From Litsea cubeba (Eukaryota > Streptophyta > Magnoliopsida > Laurales > Lauraceae), in assembly GCA_012931725.1 (NCBI GenBank), contig CM022948.1, positions 91,718,215 through 91,782,214 of the forward strand: a stretch of DNA of 64,000 nucleotides. The letters are read 5' to 3'. The first letter of the stretch is position 1. Each line of letters opens with the position of its first letter. A program made the position numbers and the translations under genes. Below, in pieces: positions 1 through 12,124 of the stretch. The notes beneath the pieces were generated by a model that did not search any database, was not told the origin of the DNA, and saw nothing but the letters and a program-made list of their open reading frames with translations.

Positions 1-106
1 TGAGAAATTCATCTCCTTTTCTTCTCTTTTTCCTATTTTCTCTTCCTAGAGTTTTTTCAGATCATAGATTGAATCAAATAGAGTTGAATAACATGGTATC
101 AAAGCC
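1..106 (+). mobile_element. Possible 3' end of an LTR plus primer-binding site
   Basis: Sequence ending in ACA at 93 is followed directly by TGGTATCAAAGCC (94-106), which resembles the initiator-Met tRNA primer-binding site TGGTATCAGAGCC used by plant copia and TRIM elements. The same arrangement (LTR ending in CA, then TGGTATCA) occurs in the element at 41793. The rest of the LTR lies outside the window and no internal coding sequence follows, so this would be a truncated remnant in an intron of the gene at 234-3627. It could be a chance match. Confidence 0.4.
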
Positions 107-233
107 AATCAAAGAATAGTAGACTTGTGGTCTAAGAGTGGATTGGAGTTTGGATCCAGATTCAAAAGCTTCAAGGACTGTCGAATCCAGAGTGTATTTT
201 GCCAAATACAAGGACTGTCGAGCTTGCTTCTAG

Positions 234-3200
234 GCTTAATGCTTCTTTTGTGCATGTTCTTTGTAGCACTAATGAGGATGTTGACTTGTTGCCTAATGAA
301 GGCATTAGGCGATCATCTCTTTCTGCTGTTTCTTTTCCTTTGCATTTGGTATGACCCCTATTTAGGGGTGTGGGGAGTTTTATTTTGCTTTTTGAATGGT
401 TTGATTTTTGCTCTTTTCAGTATAAGTGGTTGCTTAAATTCTCATTACTATTCAAAAAACAAGATAAGTTTTAACCACTTTTGAGTTAGTGTGTAGTCCC
501 AAAACACTTATATAGCTGTGCTGCTGTAGTATTGTCCCTAAAATATGGGTGGCAATCCTTGAACTTAACCTGAATTCAAAACACAGTAACTTAAGTTTCA
601 GGTTGACCCTTCATGTTGTGTTTGAGTTGACATTTTTGGCGACTAACAAATGGGGCGGGTTAAAGTTGAGTCCTATTTTTTTATTTTTTTTGGGTTTTTT
701 AACTTGCTAAACTGACGAGAACCCAATCCAACTCTATTGAATAAATAAGTATGATCTACTAACCAACCCCAACCGACCTACTAATTAGGGGTTCGAGTTG
801 GCCCTTTTAGCTTTCAGGTTGGGTTTGAGTTAGACATTTTCAACCTGATTATTCGATGGGTTGGATTGGGTGGAGCTTGTACATGTTACCTCTTGTGCTC
901 AACCTGGCCGGGACCCGACTAGACCCTACCTATCACTGCCTAGTCCTCAAAATGCACCAGAAATATATGCTTGATTTCTTTTAATGTTATCTTTTATTTG
1001 ACTATAACAGTTGAGGTGAGATCTTGTTTATTGATATGTAACCCCCAAATGTTCTAAACCCCTTGAATTTACCTATACTAACTGAGGCAAGATATATTTT
1101 TCATAAGTAACAGTCAAGAAAATTTTGATTTCCCTGAAAGAAAAGTGAGTTTGTGTATGAGTTTGCTGCAGGAAAGACAGAAAGAAGAATCTCCAATTCA
1201 GGAGTTGCAAAAAAAGTTGGGAATTTCAGTTTCACCTCCTGTTTCTGAGCTTAATGTAGTTGATGAATCAAGGGACAAAGAGTTTCTTGAGTTATCATCT
1301 AGGTTAGCTAGAAATAGTGTATCTGCTGATGACCAGGTTGCACATGTTCAGGTATGCCTTGAATTATAGGGCCTTTGATACACCAGGACTTTTATCATTA
1401 TGGAATCCTGATGACCGCCATACAAATGGGAATCATGGTTTGGTGGACCACATGATTGATCTTATGAGGCCCAAGCTTTAATCGTCCAGAGGTAGTGCAA
1501 GTGTTGATGACTTGGTGTCCAAATCAAAATATGGGACATTGAACTGTGGACTCCACTTGGATGGATCGTATGAGATTAGGCATCTGCCGAAAAATATGTA
1601 CTTATTACATGTGCAATGTGAAAGTAATGAAACATACCATTTGCTTTCCAAGGAAGATGTCAGTCAACAATCAGTGTGGCTCTCTTCAATCAACTTTAAA
1701 TTTATCGTGTGCCTACTCTTCTCCATGCTTTAATACTATCTTTTTAATGTTACTGTGAAAAAAGAAACAGATGCTGTACTCATTGATATATCATGGCCAC
1801 CCTATAAATCTACTCATGTATGGCAAATCTTATGAAAATGTGGTAATGACATCCTTACAAAGTTCTTTGCTGGAATGAATGTGGTGCAGGAACTTCGTGA
1901 ACACTGGAAGAATTCTACATCGAAATCAATACAGTTGCGGGAGCTTGGCCCATTGCTTCGAGATTATCAACGTCTAATCATCCGTCGTAATTTGTAAGCA
2001 TAATCACGTTTACCGTACCTATTCACACTCATTTTAGTTGCACACTGATGATCTTTTTTTTTTTTTTTTCACAATATGAAATTGACATAAAAATGTTATG
2101 CCTTTGGACCTCTAGGGGATAATTGTCTAATGAGAACAAAGTGCTGGTTATTCATGATTGATATTAATTGATGTGAACCCAACCCTCATGCTCTTAGGGA
2201 CTGCAAACTTTGAAAACCCTAAAATATAGTTTCACCATAATCCAAAACAATCTTTGAAAGGGCTTTCAGGAAATAATGTAATAATATTATCTGAAACGAA
2301 ATTAAATTTCCTGAAGTTAGTGTCAATTCTTTTGCAATGTCAATGATGGGTTAAGATTCAAGAATTGTAGGAATTGATGGTGAGGTGCGGGGGGCTTCAA
2401 GTAGCAGAGAATGAAGAGGGAGAAGCTCAATAAAAACCAGAAATTTTGGTCTTCACAAACAGTCGACCAGGACTAATGTAATCTGGTTATCCTTCATGTG
2501 GATAGGGATGCACACAGCAACTAATGAGATTTATTAATATAAAGCCGAAGTGAGTTTATAGATGGTTGAATCCTTACTGTCTCCTGCTAGTCCAACTCAA
2601 CCGAGATGATGCCGACTCGTAGGCTAGTGACTTTTTTTTAATCCCGGTGCCATACTTGTCCCAAACCGAACTAGCATCAACAGTGCCAGAGGAATTTCAA
2701 ATTATGGGTTTGTTCTCTTAGGCTTTGATACATTGGAACGCATGGTTATACTCCAAACAGAACCCTAGGAATAGAACATGCTCTAATACCAGTTGGATGT
2801 AAATTCATTTGCCTGGATCTCTGGGGAATAATAATAAGCATATGTCTTGTCAGAAGAGCTGGTAATTCATGTTCTAATACCAATTGATGTAATCCCAACC
2901 CTCAAGCCCTTAGGACTCCAAAACCTTGGAAGCTAAAAGGGCTTAAAGAAAGACAAAACAAATCTTGAAGGAAATTAAATGACCTGAAGGTAGAGATCAA
3001 TCCTTTTGCTACACCAATAACAGGTCAAGATTCAAGAACTGCTGGATTTGATTGTGAAATGTTGGGCTTTCGAGAAAAAGAGAATGAAGTGAGAGTGCTT
3101 CGTTATCAAAAATAAATAAATTTGAGAGCGCTTGGCAAAAAACCTTAATTTCTGGCCTTTAAAAACTGTTGTCCATGACTGTTGTAAGCCAGTTTATTCT

Positions 3201-3627
3201 TCATATGCATACAGGTAGTAAACAAGTTGTTTTTTTTTTTTTTTAAATATAAATTGGTCTGAATTTCCATCCCAAATAAAACTGGAATGAGTTTTTAAGT
3301 TGTCAACATTATTGCTTCTAAGAGAGTTTCCTATTCCAGATACTTTTCAATCAAACTTGCTAATAATGAGCCTCTGCACTGATTTTTGCTGTTTACTCTG
3401 GCAGCGAAAATTCAGATTTTCTTTTGCTACCCTATGAGTTCAATCCTTCTGCACAACAAACTTACCACTTCTATCATATCAAAAGTGCATCTCAGGTATG
3501 ATTACGCTTACATCTTTGCGCTATCAGTTAGCCACTTCTACTCCATATCTATTGTTGATCCCTGCAGTTGCGGATGGATGATATTCCCAAGCTACTGAGT
3601 GAGTATAAGCAGCTGCTCTCAAGTTGA
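234..3627 (+). CDS. 3' part of an unrecognised multi-exon gene (5 C-terminal exons)
   Basis: I do not recognise the family. Five exons join in one open frame: 234-348, 1172-1351, 1890-1993, 3405-3495, 3568-3627, with the stop TGA at 3625-3627. Every junction has AG before and GT after, and the phases agree (0, 0, 2, 0). The visible 182 residues are hydrophilic. Exon 2 has a helical, charged stretch (QELQKKLGISVSPP), exon 3 contains ELREHWKNSTSKSIQLREL and RDYQRLIIRRNF, exon 4 contains LLLPYEF and QTYHFYHIKSASQ, and the last exon reads MDDIPKLLSEYKQLLSS. This looks like the C-terminus of a coiled-coil or scaffold protein. The start lies left of the window. The first exon is the least certain because it rests on a weak acceptor, although its phase fits exactly. 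The stop lies inside a 61-bp tandem duplication. Confidence 0.6.
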
Positions 3628-3731
3628 AGATCGGTAGCAAGTTTAACAAGCAGCGAAGGATGTCATCTCACAGCTGCTCTCAAGTTGGAGATTGGTAACA
3701 AGTTTAACGAGCAGCCAAGGATGTCATCTCA
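3610..3731 (+). repeat. 61-bp tandem duplication at the gene's 3' end
   Basis: Positions 3610-3670 and 3671-3731 are two adjacent copies of the same 61 bp with a few substitutions. The first copy holds the last coding residues and the stop of the preceding gene, so the second copy is a duplicated C-terminus/3'-UTR segment. Confidence 0.85.
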
Positions 3732-4954
3732 CTTGTTGACACAGATGCACATCATCGGAAAAAACTCGAGTCTTAGGGCTTCTGAAGAAACTGCTAAGGA
3801 GATGTGCAGGCCAGCCAGGAGATGCCAAGTCCATTGCCGGTCCAACTTTGCCTCCTTTGCCATGCAAGGGTGCCACCAAGTTTTGGACATTCGTTCCAAG
3901 AAAACTTGAATAAATGATTATTTTCATATTATGATGTGGATTTTCAATTAAACTTCGGGTTTAACTTTTCAAAGGCATATATAATGAATGAGAAGCCATA
4001 TCACTGTTATTTTTTATGCACATTTTTGTGTTCACAACCAATCTTGGAGAGCCTGAAGTTGGGGAAGAACCTTCTCGACCGAGATATAGTCGTTCATAGC
4101 TTACTGATTGAATCTTTTTTGGTTGATCTTTGGGATATGCATTGAGGAGAATACATCAACCAAATATGTTTCTACTAGTCTGTGGTTACGCAACTCTTAG
4201 TCAGCTTGTAGAACTGGTTGGGGCCTAAATTAGGTTCCTCTTGGATTGCTTACAAAGATGAATGTTTCACAATTCTTCAAGTCAAATGCAGTAATTTTTA
4301 ACCACTTAATATTTGGAGATGGCAGAGTGAAGCAGGAACTCAAAAGCAAGCTAGTAAAAGTTGCACAAGTTGTATGGTCAAGCTCAAGAGACCCAGCCAT
4401 GCTGTTCAAGCGTAATACAATTTAAAGAATTTGTAGTTAATTAGCATCATGTATCTATCATTCTATTGCCATTCATTTTGTTCAGAAGAAGAACAACATA
4501 CAACCTTTCTCATTTTGGTTCGAATTTATATTTGCATTTGTGAGTGAGCATCATTGGTTGTTTAACCGCGAGTATTAAGTCTCCCTTTTGAATGAAATCT
4601 TTCATTACCGTTCAAAAAAAAAAAAAAGCCTCCCTTCTTAAATGCTCTATGGCTCAATTTTTATTTTTATTTTTCAATTTCAAAAGAACCGGCCATTCGA
4701 GCTCGATATAATTATTAATAATTTGGTGGGCACCAAGTCGCTTTTCATCCATATTTTTGCAGCTTTAATGTATTTTAGGTGAGGCTATTGAAAAATCTCA
4801 TGTCAACATTTTTTTAAAGAAGATACAAATGAGTTGATACTTTTAAAAAAGTTGCTAAGCCTTTTGGGCTCATTTTAATTAAATCTTTACTATGACATTA
4901 GAGGAACCATGTGAGATTTATTTTTTAAAAGATTGAAAATCCCCGTTGCAACCT
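3732..4954. other. Intergenic/3' UTR, no gene seen
   Basis: This stretch is AT-rich and follows the unrecognised gene. The first few hundred bases may be its 3' UTR or a broken copy of a coding segment, but no frame is convincingly coding. A poly-A run is at about 4614-4626. Confidence 0.5.
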
Positions 4955-5164
4955 AGGGTCTGTTTGGCATCATTTATGGGAATATTTCATTCCGAGAATG
5001 AATAAAGAAAAACTTATTCAATAGGACATGAAATAACTTAGAGAGAGAGAAAGAGGAAGAGATTTTATAGATGAGCAGAAAGGAGGAGAGTGAATGTATT
5101 CTTTTATTACCCATTCAATAGTAACAAAGATCTGTTTTTTAGAAATTTCACCAAACGGGCCCCT
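4955..5164. mobile_element. MITE with GGGTCTGTTTGG-type terminal inverted repeats
   Basis: The left end reads AGGGTCTGTTTGGCATCA. The right end, reverse complemented, reads AGGGGCCCGTTTGGTGAA. About 210 bp of non-coding AT/GA-rich DNA lies between them. The terminal sequence is of the widespread plant GGYCYGTTTGG hAT-like MITE type. The target duplication is not clear. Confidence 0.5.
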
Positions 5165-5670
5165 AGCATTCCCCACTTTTCCTCTTTCCTCTTTATATTA
5201 ATTATTGTAATACTTAGTTAAGACATGATAATTTCAGAATATCACTATATTTTCAAAAATCACTGACATGGTCCTCTTTCCTCTTTGTTTAATGCAATTG
5301 CATTCTGAACGGGAATATTACTTTTTTCAGTGCTATTTATTTGCAAGATACGATTTTCGAATTCGACCTCCCTCTCTTAACATCGGTTTTTGCTAAAGAG
5401 GAAGATGGTAGATATGCTTAACTTTTTTTTTTTTAACTTAAAGAAAATGAAATCCATGACAATTCACAATAGATTTCTTTGTTTTTTAGCACATTTTTAA
5501 AATTTTAGTTGGACTACAATTCAGACGTCTGAATAATCCCATCCTCACCCTGTGACTGCCATTTGATATTTTGAGACTCTAATTCATTGTCCAGATCATT
5601 ATCAGTTTCTTCCAAAAAGAAAAAGAAAAATGTCATTATCAGTTCTAATTTTTTCACATGTCACCCATGA

Positions 5671-5912
5671 GGGATAGGGATAGCGCAGTCAGCTAAGCAC
5701 CATTGCTAACGAATTTGAAATTATAGTTTAGAACTCACGCTCTCTTTGAAGGGATCACTTGCCGCGACAAAAGCCTGACTTACCTTAGTGCATGGGGAGG
5801 CCAGAAATTCACGTGGGTTCAGCCTGGTTAGCCAAAAACCTGATTTACCTTATTGCATTGGGAGGCCAGGAATTCACATGGGTTCAAAAAAAAAAGAAAA
5901 AGAAAAAAGAAA
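5671..5912 (+). mobile_element. tRNA-derived SINE with A-rich tail
   Basis: It begins GGGATAGGGATAGCGCAGTC, which holds an A-box-like TAGCGCAGTCAGC, and ends in an A/G-rich tail at about 5887-5912. Between lies a short internal duplication: the segment CCTGA(C/T)TTACCTTA...GTGGGTTCA occurs twice (about 5774-5821 and 5838-5886). The B box is degenerate. The element lies just upstream of the first leader exon of the kinase gene. Confidence 0.55.
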
Positions 5913-5984
5913 ATTTGCAAATGTGTCCCAAGAGACCATTAGCATTAAAGTTCCTTATTAACAGTAACATCATCATTTGAAAAC

Positions 5985-6223
5985 CCCCGCGCTAATTAAC
6001 AATTTCAGTGTGTCGGTCCCATCACCGAGTGCCCTTTCTCGTAATTTGCGTATTTCGCCTTTTTCTCGCTTTCCCACGCCCTTCCGTTCCATGCCATGCC
6101 CTAACCAATCTCTCTCTCTCTCTCTATTAAACCCTAGTTTTTCTCGCCAATCTTCGATTTTCTCCCACTGTACGAATTCTCTGTATCGCATTCTCTGCCG
6201 CTGCGATCGCAAACTCTTCCCAG
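5985..6223 (+). promoter_or_regulatory. Putative first leader (5'-UTR) exon of the kinase gene
   Basis: A CT-rich tract (CTCTCTCTCTCTCTATTAAA near 6110) and CCTAG are followed by a good donor, CTTCCCAG/GTAGGG, at 6223/6224. Possible further leader exons begin after TTGCAG at 6646 and after GATGACAG at 7440. Plant AGC-VIII kinases often have intron-bearing leaders. The transcription start and exact leader exons are inferred. Confidence 0.35.
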
Positions 6224-7493
6224 GTAGGGTTCTTTTATCTCGATCTTTTTCTTCTTAATGATTTTGCTTCTCATACTCGTTTGGTGCATGTGAATCTCTT
6301 TTCTTGTTTCTTTGAGCTGGTGGTTTTGATTTTGCGTGAAGTCTTATTGGTTGATGGTCGATGGTCGATGGATGATCCTAACATTCAATTTAGTGGGGTT
6401 TCTTTTTCCTTATCGTGAGCATGACGTTGGTTTGGTTTTAATTGGGTTGTGCTGGAATTGTTTAAATTCTTAGCATTGAAACTGTTTGAGCATTGAAATT
6501 GAGATCTTGTGAGTGATTTAATGATCATGACCATCCAATCAATGGGTTATTTTGCTGATTTGATTGTAAACCGTTGGTTTGATTTGAGTGTGATTGTTAT
6601 ACTCATTTTGTTCTTGAAATATTTTTCTATTGATTTTGATTGCAGGAGTTGGGATTTAGAACTTATTAATGATGGGGAAGCTCTAACAGTTCAATTGATG
6701 GGATTTTTGTTTTATTGTTTTTTTTTTTTTACGTTGCACCGGGTCGATCTAGCTTTTGAATCTGGTGGTGATTTGTCTGGCATAAAAAACTTTGTCCAGT
6801 TAGGCAATTATACATAATCTGCTAGGAATAAGGATATGTTTGTCTGTTGGCTTTTATTAAATAAGATATTGAGCATAGTTTTGTTCAGTGTGTTTTCCAG
6901 GGCAAAATTGAAATGGCTTTTTTCCTGAGGGATGATTATTTTCCGTTGTTCCGCGTTTACAATCTTTTTTCCAGTTTTCATTTATGAGGTGAAAGCATTT
7001 TTCGCATTATTTGTAGCAAGTAGATTGAGGCCCAAGATGTAGAAAATCAGTTTTTGCAGTGTTACACAAGGTAAAGACGCCTTTCACAGCCGAAAATATA
7101 TTGCTGCACCAAACAGTATAATCTGAAACTGTAGAACTTGATATCTTTACTTTCTTTTTTCCATAGAAAAAAGGTCAACTAAGGAAATAAATTGCTCTGG
7201 AAAACTGTCATACACATGTACACTCTTATGATGTTTTTGGATACAAACATTGACTTAGATTGCACCACTAAATTGCGATGATGTAGAAGTGAGTTTTCAA
7301 ATGATTGTTTGCACTTAGAAATTTCACTTGTCTCTTGACATTATTGCAATTGTTTCCACTTAGATATATCTGCAAATAGTTCAATGTGACTTAGTTAATA
7401 GTTGGGCCTTGCTTATTTGAATCATGGCGATGATGACAGGATTTGGATACTGCAGTTTGATGTGAGGACAGAACTTTGAACCTGGGATTCGAT

Positions 7494-7583
7494 ATGATCG
7501 ATGAAAACATCAACTTAAATGTGGTGGCTGATTCAATTTCTGTGTTCTACCATCGCGAGCAAGTTCCATTGGAGATTGGTTAG
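7494..7583 (+). other. Upstream ORF (29 codons) in the kinase leader
   Basis: ATG at 7494 opens a 29-residue frame ending in TAG at 7581-7583, 83 nt before the main ATG at 7667. It lies downstream of the likely last leader acceptor (7439/7440), so it should be in the mature mRNA if that leader is right. It could reduce translation of the kinase; this is not shown by the sequence alone. Confidence 0.4.
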
Positions 7584-7666
7584 TTGAATTTTGTGTACTT
7601 GCCCCCAATTCCAGTCCTTGTGTTGTATTAGATCAGTTTTTGCTGCATGCGCTGCTATTCCAAGAA

Positions 7667-10600
7667 ATGGGCTCATCTGCTGGTACTTCCGAGATAATTG
7701 AAGTGAAGGAAGAAGTAGATATGGTTCAGCATTTGAAAGGGCCGATCTCTTTAAGTTTCAAATTGAGAATGAATGAAAGGGCTCAAAAGCATCTCATGCC
7801 AACTTCAGAGCATAATTCACTAGAATACGATCTTGATCAGCTTCTCGGGGCAATAGAGCTTAAAACTTCCAGGGGTTTGGATCCTTCACGCCAAGTAGGA
7901 GCAAGATCATTGAGAAAGAACACCCAAAAGAAGCCAATTAGAGTTGGGATACCACAAGCATCCGGCATAGGTATTTCTGAATCTGTGAGCCTGAAGCAGG
8001 CATTAAGAGGGCTATGCATTTCACAGGCTTCAGAGATGGCTGCAATGAAGCGGTTATCAAAACCATCAGGCTTATCTTCTGTTTCAGAAGCTGGAACTAT
8101 TAAAAGATTGTACAGAGCAGTGATAGTCGAATCTGGTGAAACTGGTCTTCCCCCTAGCAAAGGTGAACGAAGTTTGGTAGAAATATCTTTTGTGCCAGAA
8201 AAAAGCACCTCAACTTCACTTGAAAATGCTACTTCATCCTTGCAAGTGTCTAAGTCTGAATCGTTGGATCCGAGTACTTCCTTTTCTCCTCGTTGTGTGT
8301 ATACGAAAACATTGAAACTAACAAAGGCAAAGACATCATCTCGAGATGTCACTGAGCCAGCCTCACCAGGTTCATGCAAAACATCTGCATCAGAAACTGG
8401 GACAAAAGTAAATCTGGATCATGCTTCTACTAGCACAAATACTAGTTCTAAAGGGAGCAACTCAATTGGGAGTCCACATAAAATCAAGCCAATCCATAGG
8501 AAGAAGACCTCCAGTAAGGTGAAAGCAAAGCAGGGTGTAAAATCTGTTACCAGAAGTTTGAATACATGTGCCCAAGTTGACAGTATCTCAGATGGCCATG
8601 GTACAAGTAAATCTGGCTGCCACATTGATGACTGTACCCAGAAGAATGCAAAGAAAGAATCTGTTTCTCTAGCATCTGGCAGTAGAAATCTTAATCTTAA
8701 GGTAAGTTCAAGGAGGCGTTATGTCAGTTCAAATAGTTGTAAAGGAAAGGGGGAGTGTTCCCAAAGCTCAAAAAGTAGTAGTATTGGTGAGTACAACAGC
8801 AGCACCACTAGCATTAGTGAGGAGAGCAATCTGACTAGCTCCAGTTGTAGTGGCAATAGACCTCACATGTCAAAAGATTCAAAATGGGAAGCCATTCGAC
8901 ATGTTGAAACACAACATGGTAGCTTGGGACTGAAGCACTTCAAGCTGCTCAAGAGCCTTGGTTGTGGAGATATTGGTACTGTCCATCTTGCTGAGCTAAT
9001 TGGTACAAAATGCCTTTTTGCGTTAAAGGTCATGGATAATGATTTATTGGCAAGCAGAAAAAAGATGGTGAGGGCTCAGACAGAAAGAGAGATATTACAG
9101 ATGCTGGATCATCCTTTCCTTCCAACACTATACTCCCATTTCACCACAGATGGTCTCTCATGCTTAGTTATGGAGTACTGTCCAGGTGGTGATCTGCACT
9201 TCCTCCGTCAGATGCAGCCAGGCAAGAGTTTCTCTGAGCAAACTGCTAGGTAAAATTTACTTAAGTTATAGTTTTGTAGGTGAATCTTATAATCTTGAGA
9301 ACTTAATTTCAAAATTGGAACCATGTCAAAATGTCAAGGCTTTTCAGCTCTCTTGCCCTAAATCAATATCCAATGTGCTTTAGCTCTTACTTGAAACACA
9401 TTTAAGACGCAAATTTGGTTTTGGCCCATCATATCTGATGTAACCAGGTCTAGATGGCCCATCCTAATAAGGCTACACCCGTCCAGCCCAGCCAAGCACA
9501 GTCTAGGTCCAGGTCCAGCCGTGGCAGGCCTAAAATGGTAACCATTGATCATGGGAGGTATACTTATGAGGGCCTCAAAGCTGTCCAAATCCTAGTTGTT
9601 AAATTTGGATGGGTGCCAAATTTCCATGATCAATCCAAGGGCCTGCAAAACTCGGATGAGTGTCTGTGAAAGCTAATTCATGGAGAGTAGTGAGTGTGAG
9701 AGGGTTAGATTGATCACAGAGAGGGTAAGCGGAGCTCAACAGGCTTGGTTGTTCCATGCCCTAGGGTTGCCTGGCCATCCTCGACAATTCCACCTGCTCG
9801 TGCACACACATATAATAGCTCATTTGCAATATGCCCATACTTGCAAAATCCCCAGAGTTTGCATACCAATGACCAGTCCAATCTTCCGTGGTGAATTGGC
9901 ACTCGCACCAATTTGACTCCCATTTGACCTATTATCGCCATTGAACTGAGCTGAGGAAAAAAAAGGTAATTTAAATTCCGTTCGGATTTTGAGCCATTAA
10001 ATTAAGGGTTTGGCTAACTTGATGGGACCGATTTGCCGAACCTATTTGATGAAGAGACCCTTCCTTGTCCCCGACCCTATCATGTGGTGGGTGGGTGTTG
10101 TGGGTGGTGGTGGTATATAACTTAATTGTGCAGTGTGTGCAGATCAACCTTTCCATGCCCCCTTCCCTATGACTGGCTTGCACCCGAAGTGGTCCCCATT
10201 GGGAGGGGGTATAACTTAACTGTGCAGAGTGTGCAGGTAGAGCTTTCCATGCCCCCTCCCCTGTGACTGGCTTGCACCCGAAGTGGCCCCACAAGTGGTA
10301 CATGTATAACTTAATTGTGCAGTGTGCAGGTCATCACATTAATCGAACAGTCATCATGGCCATGAGAAAATTCTTTCCTAATACATAGCTTTAGAGATTT
10401 ATATTATTTTTTATTTGTGTTTTTTATTAATTATAATTGAGTCCATTCTTGTGAGCAAGTGGTGTGATTCACTCTAGTCTTTTTGCCAACTTTCCAGTCA
10501 GGTAGGGTTTTCTGTGAAACCTTGCATGGTTTTACTCAAGTTATGATTTTCTAGAAGCCTGATCCAACTTCTGTATGTGGTTGCTTCTTTTTTTTTTTTT

Positions 10601-12124
10601 GAAAGATAAGGCAATCTTTCTATTCTCATTGAAATAAACTAGAATACAAAAAAAGGGATAGCTAAACTAATTATCCCTCAATGAGCATACGCCTCATACC
10701 GCATACCCCATTAAGAAACCCACATCCCGGGCCATGCATGTGGTTGCTTTTTATTCTACATGTTTCTTAGGTTTGTGTTTCAATGATTTTTGCATTTGCT
10801 ATAGCCCTTTTTACTGGTTTTGGATTTTCACCAGTTTCAACTATTTTAGATGTTCTTGCAGAATGGATGGTTTATCTTTCCAGTTTTGTCAGAGTATATA
10901 AATTGAAGCCATGAAATTGGATACTGTTCCCAGTCATTTCTTTCCCGAATCATTATTGGTGCTGACTGTTCACTGATAACGAATTTAGGGTAGGAAACTT
11001 TCTGATAACGAATTTAGGGTCTAATGCAACTTTTTCTGCTCACCACTAATACGGATTCAACACTAAAAAATCATAAAACAGGATCCCATCTAATGTGGCT
11101 TCCAGTTTTGGGCCATTCATTGACACAGGACTCTGATTCAGAAAAAAGAAAAAGAAAAAAAAAGACACATGATTCATAACAGTCTATTTAAAGTCAGATT
11201 TTCAAAAAACTTGAATGAGCTTCTCCTTCCCATAGCAGCTCTTGACCAATTTTTTGCTGTACTTTCTGCAGGTTTTATGCTTCAGAAGTCCTCCTTGCTC
11301 TAGAGTACCTGCACATGCTTGGGGTGGTATATCGAGATCTGAAACCGGAAAATATCCTAGTTAGAGAAGACGGTCACATTATGCTCTCCGATTTTGATCT
11401 CTCATTCAGATGTGCGGTGAACCCAACTCTTCTTAAATCTTCTTTTCAGGGAGGCGGGCCTGCAAAAAGATTATCAGGACATTGCACTGAATCTGGATGT
11501 ACCAGTCCTTTCTGTCTCCAACCGTCTTGGGTTCAAATGTCATGCTTCTCTCCTCGTCTTATATCCCCGGCTTCAAACACTCGAAAGCTGAAACATGAGT
11601 CGGTTTCCCAGGTCAGTCAACTGCCGCAGCTCGTGGCAGAACCCACCGATGCACGGTCCAACTCCTTTGTTGGGACCCATGAATATTTGGCCCCTGAAAT
11701 CATCAAAGGTGAAGGCCATGGCAGTGCGGTTGATTGGTGGACCTTTGGAATTTTTCTGTATGAGCTCCTCGTTGGTAGAACACCTTTCAAGGGATCAGAG
11801 AATGAGGACACCCTCTCTAATGTGGTGTCACAGAGTCTGAAATTCCCAGAAGATCCACCTATTGGTTTCTCTGCAGGGGACCTTATCAGCGGCCTACTAG
11901 AGAAGGATCCCGCGAACAGGTTGGGGTCAGTTACAGGTGCAACTGAGATAAAGCAGCACCCTTTTTTTGAAGGTGTGAATTGGGCCCTGATTCGGTGTGC
12001 CTTGCCACCTGATTCCCCAAATCTCGTCGATCTCGGGACTTCATGTGGGCCAACTGGGAGAAAGGAAACAAAGTGTCTTCAATTTAGGACTAATGGAGAG
12101 CATTTAGAGTTTGAGCTGTTTTAG
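7667..12124 (+). CDS. KIPK: AGC-VIII serine/threonine kinase, KIPK/D6PK type
   Basis: Two coding exons, 7667-9249 and 11272-12124, give 811 residues. The ATG at 7667 (MGSSAGTSEIIEVKEE) is chosen because it matches the family's start; the in-frame sequence before it has no ATG. Residues 1 to about 420 are a Ser/Lys-rich, probably disordered region. The kinase domain starts near 423: glycine loop GCGDIGTV (one Gly replaced by Asp), FALKV lysine, HRD-equivalent YRDLKPEN near 550, and SDFDLS near 565, the DFD that marks plant AGC-VIII kinases. It also has the long insertion before the activation loop SFVGTHEYLAPE (about 655). The protein ends in FELF, a PDK1-docking hydrophobic motif. The family acts at the plasma membrane and cytoskeleton in auxin-transport control; KIPK binds a kinesin-like calmodulin-binding protein. 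The single coding intron splits an Arg codon just before FYASEVL. Confidence 0.9.
10116..10330 (+). repeat. About 94-bp tandem repeat, 2.2 copies, in the kinase intron
   Basis: Units start at 10116, 10210 and 10305 with TATAACTTAA(T/C)TGTGCAG and continue through TTTCCATGCCCCC and GACTGGCTTGCACCCGAAGT. The third copy is cut short near 10330. It lies within the 2-kb intron (9250-11271). Confidence 0.8.
10575..10749 (-). mobile_element. 5'-truncated retroposon (LINE-like), antisense, with target-site duplication
   Basis: A poly-T run (about 10587-10600) opens a 150-bp insert, that is, a poly-A tail on the minus strand. It is flanked by the 12-bp direct repeat ATGTGGTTGCTT at 10575-10586 and 10738-10749. 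Poly-A plus a long target duplication is the signature of target-primed reverse transcription. The insert is too short to show the source element; a LINE 3' end is most likely. Confidence 0.7.

Noticed and set aside
6509..6817. 102-codon plus-strand frame upstream of the kinase
   Set aside because: Low-complexity, Phe/Leu-rich translation of T-rich leader intron sequence.
7837..8379. 180-codon minus-strand open frame
   Set aside because: Antisense shadow of the serine-rich kinase N-terminus.
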